A stretch of DNA of 64,000 nucleotides, from the NCBI RefSeq assembly GCF_010614725.1, contig NZ_JAAEHL010000009.1, forward strand, positions 124,001-188,000, written 5' to 3'. Origin of the DNA: Flavobacterium ajazii. GTDB lineage: Bacteria > Bacteroidota > Bacteroidia > Flavobacteriales > Flavobacteriaceae. The notes below the pieces were generated by a model. That model had not been told where the DNA came from. It did not search any database and saw only the letters and a list, made by a program, of their open reading frames with translations. The translations under genes were made by a program, and so were the position numbers. Shown piece after piece: positions 8,168 to 15,180 of the stretch. Positions within the stretch are counted from its first letter, which is position 1. Each line of letters starts with the position of its first letter.

Positions 8168-8284
8168 TACAGCTTCTTCATTAACAACTTCTTCTTTGTT
8201 ATCATCAAGATTCTCTATAACCGTTTGTTGATCTTCTTTAACAGGAGTAAAACTTTCTTGGATGTGTTCTGAAAGTGTTTTCAT
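8129..8284 (-). CDS. Small acidic protein with MKTL-x2-HIQES N-terminus (51 residues)
   Basis: This 51-residue ORF starts MKTLSEHIQES, like the 57-residue protein encoded at 5119-5292, and continues with a Glu/Lys/Asp-rich tail. Its last codons fall inside the terminator hairpin at 8135-8156, so the hairpin stem encodes the PSGGTDGL end. An AT-rich inverted repeat (ATTGTTT with AAACAAT, 8291-8330) sits just upstream of the ATG. The shared N-terminus supports a real gene family. The function is unknown. Confidence 0.55.
   Translation of the reverse strand: MKTLSEHIQESFTPVKEDQQTVIENLDDNKEEVVNEEAVEKEKPSGGTDGL
8135..8167 (+). terminator. Rho-independent terminator ending the candidate RNA
   Basis: ACCGTCTG (8135-8142) pairs with CAGACGGT (8149-8156) around a short loop and is followed by TTTTTCTTTTTCT. 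This is a textbook plus-strand terminator, although no protein gene precedes it closely. Confidence 0.75.
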
Positions 8285-8358
8285 GATGTTATTGTTTAAA
8301 AATTATATTTTATATATAATTAAACAATTATCAAGGTTATTCTGGAAGGAATTCAAGA

Positions 8359-8390
8359 TGGTAACCTGGGTATATTATTATCTTAAATTA
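8359..8390. repeat. Right 32-bp inverted repeat of the island
   Basis: Perfect inverted partner of 3195-3226. Just outside it, AAAACGGCTTATAAC (8428-8442) is the inverted copy of the outer 15-mer at 3090-3104, so both ends repeat the same two motifs in the same order with different spacers. Confidence 0.7.
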
Positions 8391-8649
8391 ATATTAAAAA
8401 GAAGTTCTTCATAAATGATAGGTCTTGAAAACGGCTTATAACTTGCTTATATACGAACCAAACATTCGCATATCTTCCTTCTTTTAAGGTAGATTGAAGT
8501 AATTTCATTTCGTCTTATATTTTCTCAAAAATATAAAAAAGTTAAGATTATTACTCTATAATCGAAGACGAGGATACAATTTTAATATCAGCATATTGCC
8601 ATGAATCGTTAAAAGCCGTTTTAATTTTTAAAGCTTCTTTTTAGGTCAA
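8391..8649. other. Gene-free right flank of the island
   Basis: This AT-rich stretch holds the inverted outer repeat (8428-8442) and a direct outer repeat copy (8608-8622). A 40-codon minus-strand ORF from 8508 ends in the inverted repeat and has no recognisable content. I see no convincing gene here. Confidence 0.5.
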
Positions 8650-8683
8650 AAAAAAGCTAAATCTTTCGATTTAGCTTTTTTTA
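8650..8683. terminator. Strong bidirectional terminator after the GH105 gene
   Basis: A 14-bp stem (A-run plus GCTAAATC with GATTTAGC plus T-run) closes a TTTC tetraloop. It lies 50 nt past the stop of the minus-strand GH105 gene and also insulates against transcription from the island. Confidence 0.85.
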
Positions 8684-8734
8684 TATTTATTACTGCCTTC
8701 AAACATGGAAGATAAATGACAATGAACGTTAAAT

Positions 8735-9979
8735 TTATTTTTCAAATTCCAGACTTGCTAAAATAAAAGGTCCTGTTCCTTTTCCATCGTTAGAACGGAT
8801 GGGTTCGTTGATATAATATTCATAAGAACCGTCTCTGTAAGGCTTACCGCCTAAACCTGCAACTGCGCAGCATTTATTTAAATTAACAATACCGTTCGCC
8901 TCTACAGAAATAAGATTTTTGATAATTCCGTCATAGCCTTTTTGAGCTGCTTTTTTATATGATTTAGGAAGATATCCCTCGTTTACAGATTTAATCATTA
9001 CATAAACAAACATTGCTGAAGCCGTTGCTTCCGTATAGTTTCCTTTCTCTCCGGCTTTATCCAAAACCTGATACCAAAGTCCGTTATCTTTATCCTGAAC
9101 TTTTATTACAGCATCGGCATACGATTTTATGTACGAAATTAATCTTGCCCTTCCCGGATGATCTTTCGGTAAAAAATCCAGCACATCAACCATAGCCATA
9201 CCGTACCAGCCCATTGCTCTTCCCCAGAAATTTGGTGAAAGACCCGTTTTTTTGTCAGCCCATGCCTGTTCTTTACTTTCATCCCATGCGTGATATAACA
9301 ATCCTGTTTTTTCGTCTAACAGATTTTTTTGAACCTCGTCAAATTGTAGCACCACATCATCATACGCTTTTTTTGCATCTTCTCCTTTTGTAAAATCATG
9401 TGTATAATGTGCATAAAATGGCATTCCCATATACAAGCCATCAAGCCAAACCTGATGAGGATATACTTTTTTATGCCAAAAAGAACCGCCTTTGGTTCTC
9501 GGCTGTCCGTCAATTTGCAGACGAAGTGTCTGAAGCGCTTTTAAGTACTTTTCTTTTTTCTCTTTTTCGTAAAGATAAAGAAGAACATTGCCACTGTTCA
9601 GTAGATCGATATTGTACTTTTCTAATTCATAAGAAATAATAGTACCATCTTCATTGATTAGTTTTGCTCCAAAGTCACTGATGTAATCGTAATATTCTTT
9701 TTTACCTGTTTTGGCATATAATTTTTCAGAAGCATCCAGAACAATTGCTGCGGGATAAGTCCATTTCGGACTTTTACTGAAATCAAGCATCCAGGACTCC
9801 GGAAATCGCTGCATTTCTGAAAGCATCATTCTTTCAGACCATTTTAAATTAGTTGGAACTACTTTTGCAGATTGCGAATTTTCTTTTGAAGGTTTCGAAA
9901 CAGCTGTCTGGGCATTTCCCAAAAACATTCCTGCACCTAAAGCAGCAAAGACAAGTACTTTTATGTTAATGAAATTCAT
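8735..9979 (-). CDS. GH88/GH105 unsaturated rhamnogalacturonyl (glucuronyl) hydrolase
   Basis: A signal peptide (about 1-24) precedes an alpha/alpha-barrel domain with the family pattern. VWLDGLYMGMPFYA near 178-191 holds the likely catalytic aspartate, D180. GLSPNFWGRAMGWYGMAMVDVLDFLP, the TEATASAMFVY stretch and the C-terminal RDGSYEYYINEP also match GH105. Such enzymes hydrate and release the 4,5-unsaturated uronate left at chain ends by pectin or ulvan lyases. No lyase, SusCD pair or transporter is adjacent, so this copy is isolated. The 414-residue length is typical once the signal peptide is counted. The exact polysaccharide substrate is unknown. Confidence 0.9.
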   Translation of the reverse strand: MNFINIKVLVFAALGAGMFLGNAQTAVSKPSKENSQSAKVVPTNLKWSERMMLSEMQRFPESWMLDFSKSPKWTYPAAIVLDASEKLYAKTGKKEYYDYISDFGAKLINEDGTIISYELEKYNIDLLNSGNVLLYLYEKEKKEKYLKALQTLRLQIDGQPRTKGGSFWHKKVYPHQVWLDGLYMGMPFYAHYTHDFTKGEDAKKAYDDVVLQFDEVQKNLLDEKTGLLYHAWDESKEQAWADKKTGLSPNFWGRAMGWYGMAMVDVLDFLPKDHPGRARLISYIKSYADAVIKVQDKDNGLWYQVLDKAGEKGNYTEATASAMFVYVMIKSVNEGYLPKSYKKAAQKGYDGIIKNLISVEANGIVNLNKCCAVAGLGGKPYRDGSYEYYINEPIRSNDGKGTGPFILASLEFEK

Positions 9980-10166
9980 TTATATATAGTTTTTAAATTA
10001 ATTGAAAGGTTTCCGAATACCGAAATAATCATGCCAAAAATATTCAAATAAAATAATAAATGCCTTTCAAATTTTAAGAGTCTAAACGAAGATATTTTTA
10101 TTAACTACCTGAAAATTTAAACTACTATTCAGGCTGAAATTATCAATCTGTTTTTTTCATAAAAAT

Positions 10167-10203
10167 GCCCCAAAATAGTTTTACCTTATTTGGGGCTTTT
10201 TAG
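10167..10203. terminator. Terminator after the S41 protease gene
   Basis: GCCCCAAAATA pairs with a TATTTGGGGC-type arm. T-rich tails flank both sides. It lies about 20 nt beyond the stop of the minus-strand S41 gene and would end that operon. Confidence 0.75.
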
Positions 10204-10218
10204 ATTCTGTTGCAGCTT

Positions 10219-11562
10219 TTAGTAAATCTTCAAAAATGGATCTGTAGCAATGTAAGTCTTATTAAGCAGTAACTTTTTAACAGTATGAACTGATTTTTGT
10301 CTTCCAGTTCCTTTCAAAGCTTTATTAAGTAAGATTTCACGTATATCTCCCAAAGGGAAAATCTCCATTTCCTGTAATTCATTTAATTCGATGTTTGGGT
10401 TTATACCTGATGTATAATTCCCTTCATTGCGCGCGTTAAACAATTTATAAATAACAGGATATAAAACCCATCCCCGCTTATCGGCAATCCTGTCGTCTTC
10501 AATTGCAAAACCGGCTGCATCTTTACCCGTTGTTTTATCACCAATAACGATAACATTCATATAAGGTTTTAAATTATTAATGATAATTTCGGAAGCTGAT
10601 GCTGTATGATTGCCACTTAAAATATACACTTCCTGAATCGTTGGATGAGCTGTCCTAAGTGTTTCGAAATTTACCTGAGATTCGTTCATTTCCAGAGCTT
10701 CTTTGAACGTCTTGTTTACCAGACCGCCATTTTTATTTCCTTTAAATTTGATAAACAAATCGTCTGGTTTGATATTTGGAGCCAAAATAATACTTAATGC
10801 CGCTGCCGATGATACATCCCCGCCTCCGTTATATCTTAAATCAACAATTATCTTAGTTACAGACTCCTTCTGAAATTCTTTGAAAACCTTAAGAAAAGTA
10901 GCTGCCAGTCCAACATCAAAATGAGGGATTTCCATGTATCCTACTTTTTCATTATCTGAAAGTAGAACATTATATTTTACAGGTTGTGAAAAAGTAAAAC
11001 TCCTTATTATTTCAACATTTTTTATAGCTGAAAAACCTGCCGTCGCAGCATATTCTACTAATTGTAATTGTGCATTGCCTGAAGAAGCCAATTCACTATA
11101 TAAATTTTCAAAATTCTGATGACTGACGGTCGTTCCGTTTATACTTTTTATAAACTGCCCCCTCTTCAGACCGCTTCTCTCTGCCGGAGAATCGGTTAGT
11201 ACAAATAAAACAACACCAAAAGCCTGTCCGTTGTATTCGATAAACGAGATATCAAATCCATACGTATTTCTGATACTTTTTGGTGCTGTTTCGGGATCTG
11301 AAGGATTAACCGCATAAGAAAAACGATCATCTGTATTCAATAACTTCTCAAAATAATCTTTCGGACTTAAAGATAAATTGGTAAAAAAAGGCAATTCCTC
11401 ATTCCAATAATAGTATTTCTTCATTTGTTCGAGCATCCAGATGTTCGTGTACTGATTACTCGCCTTTTCGTAAGATACGGGGTTATCATCACTTTGGCAG
11501 GAAATAAAGAAAATTCCAATAACAAAAAAAAACGCTTTTACGGAAGAGGAATATCTTTTCAT
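10219..11562 (-). CDS. S41 family (C-terminal processing type) peptidase lipoprotein with PDZ domain
   Basis: The N-terminus is a lipobox (FFISCQSDD), so the protein is a lipoprotein. A PDZ domain sits around residues 95-180 (GVVLFVLTDSPAERSGLKRG, INGTTV). The S41 core follows: VGYMEIPHF, then IVDLRYNGGGDVSSAA, then the nucleophile region HTASASEIIIN, and the general-base lysine in IGDKTTGKDAAGF. Both members of the Ser/Lys dyad are present. Such surface or periplasmic proteases trim C-termini. It is the last gene of a run with the lipoprotein at 11608 and the T9SS cargo at 12403, with gaps of 45 and 18 nt, which suggests one transcript. Confidence 0.9.
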   Translation of the reverse strand: MKRYSSSVKAFFFVIGIFFISCQSDDNPVSYEKASNQYTNIWMLEQMKKYYYWNEELPFFTNLSLSPKDYFEKLLNTDDRFSYAVNPSDPETAPKSIRNTYGFDISFIEYNGQAFGVVLFVLTDSPAERSGLKRGQFIKSINGTTVSHQNFENLYSELASSGNAQLQLVEYAATAGFSAIKNVEIIRSFTFSQPVKYNVLLSDNEKVGYMEIPHFDVGLAATFLKVFKEFQKESVTKIIVDLRYNGGGDVSSAAALSIILAPNIKPDDLFIKFKGNKNGGLVNKTFKEALEMNESQVNFETLRTAHPTIQEVYILSGNHTASASEIIINNLKPYMNVIVIGDKTTGKDAAGFAIEDDRIADKRGWVLYPVIYKLFNARNEGNYTSGINPNIELNELQEMEIFPLGDIREILLNKALKGTGRQKSVHTVKKLLLNKTYIATDPFLKIY

Positions 11563-11607
11563 TTATCTGTATTATGTAAGTTTATAAACAGGATGATTTA
11601 AAAGTAA

Positions 11608-12384
11608 TTAAAAAGTAAAAAAGTCTACTAAATTGGTATTGGCATCAACCCCTGAAAAAATTCCGGCTTCATTCGCTTTTTCATCCAAAACAATCAATTT
11701 TGATTTATTGTTTTGTATTGCCATTTGAAACTTAACCTGCATTCCGGGAACATACGATTCGGTTGTTCCGTGTTTTACAAGTTCTACATTTACAATTGGC
11801 GGGGCACCATAAGTAAATTCCAGAAAAGAATTAAAGCTGTCTTTATTGATATTTTCAGCTGTTGCGATTATTTGTCCGTTTGTCTTTTTAATAATTGCAT
11901 CAACTGAACCTGTATGGCCACTATTTGAATACCGGTTAAAAGTTGGAAAAATAAATCTAAAACCTACACGCCCGGTGGTACTTAAAATACCCGGTTTATT
12001 TGATAAAACGTTGTCAATCCAAATGTTTTCTCTGATATAAAAAGCCAGTGTATCAACCGGTTTAGCAATTGTAAAGCTATAAGAATGTAAAATATTTTTT
12101 GTCTTCTTATGGATTAGATCTATAGTCTTTACCCTGCTATTATCGTAAAAAACAAAATTATGGTCATTTTCAATCTTCTTTACAAAAGCATCTTTATTAT
12201 TGATTACCAATGGTTTTCCGTCTATAGAAATCTGGATTGAATCCTGTAATGCGTTATATCCACGGATGACTATTTTTCCTGCTTTCTGTTCCTGAAAAAC
12301 CGGTACTAAATCTTCATTGACACATGCCGTAAAGAATAAAACCGGAATTAAAAAAACTAAAACCCTTTTAACTGTGTTTTTCAT
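11608..12384 (-). CDS. Hypothetical lipoprotein (258 residues)
   Basis: A lipobox (LFFTACVNE) near residue 20 marks a lipoprotein. The rest is beta-rich, with segments such as GKIVIRGYNALQDSIQISI and VGFRFIFPTF suggesting immunoglobulin-like or other beta-sandwich folds. No named domain is recognised. It sits 18 nt after the T9SS cargo gene and 45 nt before the S41 protease gene on the same strand, so all three are probably co-transcribed. A role in binding or presenting a surface substrate is a guess from context only. Confidence 0.75.
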   Translation of the reverse strand: MKNTVKRVLVFLIPVLFFTACVNEDLVPVFQEQKAGKIVIRGYNALQDSIQISIDGKPLVINNKDAFVKKIENDHNFVFYDNSRVKTIDLIHKKTKNILHSYSFTIAKPVDTLAFYIRENIWIDNVLSNKPGILSTTGRVGFRFIFPTFNRYSNSGHTGSVDAIIKKTNGQIIATAENINKDSFNSFLEFTYGAPPIVNVELVKHGTTESYVPGMQVKFQMAIQNNKSKLIVLDEKANEAGIFSGVDANTNLVDFFTF

Positions 12385-12402
12385 TAATTATGAATTGAGT
12401 AT

Positions 12403-13254
12403 TTATTTCTTGATAAATTTTATTTTTTCTATTTTGTTTCCTTCCTGAACAACAAGGATATATACACCAGCCGATAAATTACTGATCAAAAGACCTGACT
12501 CATTATACTTTCCTTCTTTAACTAATATTCCTGTGGTGTTATACACACTTAAAGTAACCTGCTCTTCATTTAATTTGCTATTTAACTGCAATTGCAAATA
12601 ATCTTCTACAGGATTTTGTTTTAATACTGTTGTAGTACTGTTTTTTACATCCTCTATTCCTAATAAAGTTGTAGCCGTTATTTTAACATTGTCTATTTCT
12701 AAACCAACATAAGATGTCTTGGTCGTGGTTAAAAAAGCAATATATACCTTAGATTGCCCTGAAAATTGTGAAAGATCAACTGTGTAATCTGCAAATGCAG
12801 TTCCTTTGCTTGATTTTCTTATCAATTTTAAAGTTCCTATCTGGGTAAAAGAACTTATATCTGTATTCGTTGTTGAAGCATATACATAAATATCCTGATT
12901 ACCGCTAAGTATAGATGGCTGTGCATTTACGACTAACTGGATACCTGAAGCATAATAAGATAAGTCAATTTCCGGTGCTATTGCCCAGTTCTTTTGTACT
13001 ACTTTATAACCTACCCCAGTTGCCTGATTAAGATTATAAGAACCTAATATATTGAAACTACCGTTAATAGTCTGATTGTTTGCATCTATCTGCCAATCCA
13101 TGGTTGGTATCCAATTATGACTATCCCCATCGGCATCAATTAAGGTCCAGTCGGACACATCTGAATCATTAAAATCATCTTCCCAAATTGTAAATTGTGC
13201 AGAAGCTATTCCTGTAATAAGCAATAATAACGATACCAGTAATTTTTTTTTCAT
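12403..13254 (-). CDS. T9SS-exported choice-of-anchor J domain protein
   Basis: A signal peptide (ending IASAQ) precedes a choice-of-anchor J (cleaved-adhesin) beta-sandwich at about 22-195, with WEDDFNDSDVSDWTLIDADGD, NWAIAPEIDLS and YVGLEIDNVKI. The last 75 residues form a type A sorting domain: NPVEDYLQLQL, VYNTTGILVKEG, LSAGVYILVV and a Lys-rich end. This predicts export by the type IX system and surface attachment. It heads the three-gene run that ends in an S41 protease. The binding target is unknown; such domains often bind glycans or proteins. Confidence 0.85.
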   Translation of the reverse strand: MKKKLLVSLLLLITGIASAQFTIWEDDFNDSDVSDWTLIDADGDSHNWIPTMDWQIDANNQTINGSFNILGSYNLNQATGVGYKVVQKNWAIAPEIDLSYYASGIQLVVNAQPSILSGNQDIYVYASTTNTDISSFTQIGTLKLIRKSSKGTAFADYTVDLSQFSGQSKVYIAFLTTTKTSYVGLEIDNVKITATTLLGIEDVKNSTTTVLKQNPVEDYLQLQLNSKLNEEQVTLSVYNTTGILVKEGKYNESGLLISNLSAGVYILVVQEGNKIEKIKFIKK

Positions 13255-13278
13255 TTTGTATATTTTTTTTAAAACAAA

Positions 13279-13363
13279 GGCTGCCTAAAAAGTGAGGAAA
13301 GGAAAACACAACATAAACCTTTCCTGCAGCTTTTTATAAAAAAACAAAACTTTTTAGACAGCC
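13279..13363. terminator. Large two-tier hairpin between the beta-helix lipoprotein and T9SS cargo genes
   Basis: GGCTGCCTAAAAAGT (13279-13293) pairs with ACTTTTTAGACAGCC (13349-13363). Inside, AGGAAAGG pairs with CCTTTCCT. It follows the stop of the gene at 13395 and probably ends its transcript. One mismatch occurs in the outer stem. Confidence 0.65.
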
Positions 13364-13394
13364 TCGTTGATTATTTAATAATTATGTATGCGTA

Positions 13395-14696
13395 TTAAAA
13401 ATTTGTAAACTTTGTCCATGTGTTTGTCCAGTTTGCTTCAGTTGTGAATGCTCCTGTTGAACCTGATAAGTTTAAAGTCCCATTATTAAAAAATGGCTGT
13501 GTTAAACCCCAGTCATCAGCAGGGTTTGCAGTAGATGTAGAATAACCAAATAACGCAGCTGTAGGCAAAGAAGGATTAGTAAAACCGTGGATATCCAGAC
13601 CGATATAGCTAGAGTTTGCAGCCAATGAAGGAGAATCCCATCTGATACCTGTAACATATCCTGTAACAGTAGCATCAGTAAGATCAATTTCTCCTAATCT
13701 GCGTACGTGAATACCATTTTCATAAAGAGCACCATTTGTAGCTGAACTGGCACCAATGATAGATAATTCAGAAATAACCGGTCTTGTAATTAATGTAGCA
13801 GGAGTACCTGTTGTACCTGTTGCATTATTATCCAGTTCGATTCCGTTTGAGTCAGGAGAACCACCACTTAAACTGTGTGTAGAATTTACGTCTGCAATAG
13901 CTATTGCTTTTGTAATAGATCCTGTATAACCAAAATCAAAATCAAAATTGTCATCGTCCGGTGCAAAAGAAACTAAGTGACTTGCGTTTACTGTTCCTCC
14001 GAAGAATTCGAATGAATCGTCTCTTCCGTAAGATACCTGTACGTGGTCTACCACTGTACCTGAACCCACTCCGCCAAAAGTTAATCCGTTGATTTCAACA
14101 CCTGTAGTTGCATTCAAAATACGACCTGCAAATTCGATACGTACATAGTTTAAAGAACCGGCATTGTGTGCATTATTTGATCCTCCATAATAGAAATCAG
14201 ATACATTTGACTGATCGCCCAAACCTTCTATAATGTTTTGAACAGAACCAGTATTCGTCTCAGCATCCCCTAAAAGAACCACTCCTCCAAAATCACCAGG
14301 AGAGGCAGTTGTAGCAAGACCATCCAATAAATTATAACTTGTAAATATAACCGGAGCAGCAGCTGTACCCTGTGCATCAATCTGACCTGTTTTGGTAATT
14401 ACCAACACTCCTGTAGCAACACCCGCAGCAAGTGGTTTTGCTTTAATAAAAGTCCCTGGCTCTATTGTTAATTTTGCCCCTATAACACGAACTACACCAT
14501 CTATTTCCCAAACTCTGTCATTGGTCCAGGTAGTATTTGTTGTAATGTTACCGCTTACAGTCTGTACTGTAGAAGGATAACCTGAATAATCTGCACTGGC
14601 AGATTTCATTGCAAATGATGAATCGGCTACAGCGTCATCATTTTGGCAGGAATTGAAGAACATAATTGCAATCGCTAACAAAAAAACTTTTTTCAT
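13395..14696 (-). CDS. Surface lipoprotein with beta-helix-like repeats (433 residues)
   Basis: A lipobox (FFNSCQNDD) begins the mature protein. It is followed by a right-handed beta-helix-like region with Gly/Asn/Asp-rich turns, including LTIEPGTFIKAKP, VLVITKTGQIDAQGTAAAPVIFTS, LNYVRIEFAG, GRDDSFEFFGG and DDDNFDFDFGY. Proteins of this type are commonly encoded beside STN TonB receptors in Flavobacteria. Here the receptor gene ends 484 nt upstream on the same strand, behind a highly structured leader. The acidic clusters hint at calcium or metal binding. The function is not established. Confidence 0.8.
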   Translation of the reverse strand: MKKVFLLAIAIMFFNSCQNDDAVADSSFAMKSASADYSGYPSTVQTVSGNITTNTTWTNDRVWEIDGVVRVIGAKLTIEPGTFIKAKPLAAGVATGVLVITKTGQIDAQGTAAAPVIFTSYNLLDGLATTASPGDFGGVVLLGDAETNTGSVQNIIEGLGDQSNVSDFYYGGSNNAHNAGSLNYVRIEFAGRILNATTGVEINGLTFGGVGSGTVVDHVQVSYGRDDSFEFFGGTVNASHLVSFAPDDDNFDFDFGYTGSITKAIAIADVNSTHSLSGGSPDSNGIELDNNATGTTGTPATLITRPVISELSIIGASSATNGALYENGIHVRRLGEIDLTDATVTGYVTGIRWDSPSLAANSSYIGLDIHGFTNPSLPTAALFGYSTSTANPADDWGLTQPFFNNGTLNLSGSTGAFTTEANWTNTWTKFTNF

Positions 14697-14717
14697 GATT
14701 ATTGAAATTTGATTACC

Positions 14718-14878
14718 TTTGCTGCTAAGTTTTTACACTTGAGGTCGTTGGGAGGAGCAGCAAATTTTCTTCCCTCTGACCTTTCCTTTTTTTGGTAAAG
14801 CTTTTAATAAGCTTTCCGTTTTACCACCGGAGGCTTATCCCTATCAATTATCTTTCACTTTTAGGGCTGAAGTGAAAG
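14718..14878 (-). promoter_or_regulatory. Structured 5' leader with mutually exclusive stems (attenuator or riboswitch candidate)
   Basis: Directly upstream of the lipoprotein start, the minus strand folds into stacked elements: CTTTCACT/AGTGAAAG (14852-14859 with 14871-14878), a compound hairpin at 14794-14825, and a perfect 9-bp stem of 14718-14726 with 14756-14764 (TTTGCTGCT and AGCAGCAAA). The loop of the last stem (around 14743-14755, GGTCGTTGGGAGG) can instead pair with TCCCTCTGACC at 14771-14781. The two pairings compete. The stem ends 21 nt before the ATG. No known riboswitch consensus was recognised. Confidence 0.45.
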
Positions 14879-15180
14879 GATCATTTTCTTAAAAAAATCA
14901 AACAAATAAATGCGGAATTATTTTTGAACGTGAAATCCAATTTTACCATATTAGTCTATCCTGACCTGGATTTTTTTGCTGATTTCTGACGTGTTAATCT
15001 TCCTGTTTATTGTTTCGGCTTTTCAAAGAAATTACTTTTGAACAGATCTGTTTAGAGCAAGAATATTCTCTTATTACCTACATTAGATTTTAAAAGACAG
15101 AAAAATCACTTGTTTTTTTATCCTTAACGGTTTCTTAATTTTAGTCATCCATTATTGCTGAAATCAACAATTTAATGTTA
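14879..15180. other. Gene-free stretch between the TonB receptor stop and the structured leader
   Basis: No ORF of note. AT-rich tracts could hold the promoter of the lipoprotein leader, but I cannot fix a TAnnTTTG element with confidence. Confidence 0.4.

Noticed and set aside
8388..8508. A 40-codon minus-strand ORF starting MKLLQSTLK at the island's right flank
   Set aside because: It ends within the inverted repeat, has no recognisable content and is no longer than expected by chance in AT-rich sequence.
14718..14878. Known riboswitch (cobalamin, TPP, FMN or SAM) upstream of the lipoprotein
   Set aside because: None of the conserved core blocks of these families could be aligned to the minus-strand sequence; kept only as an uncharacterised leader.
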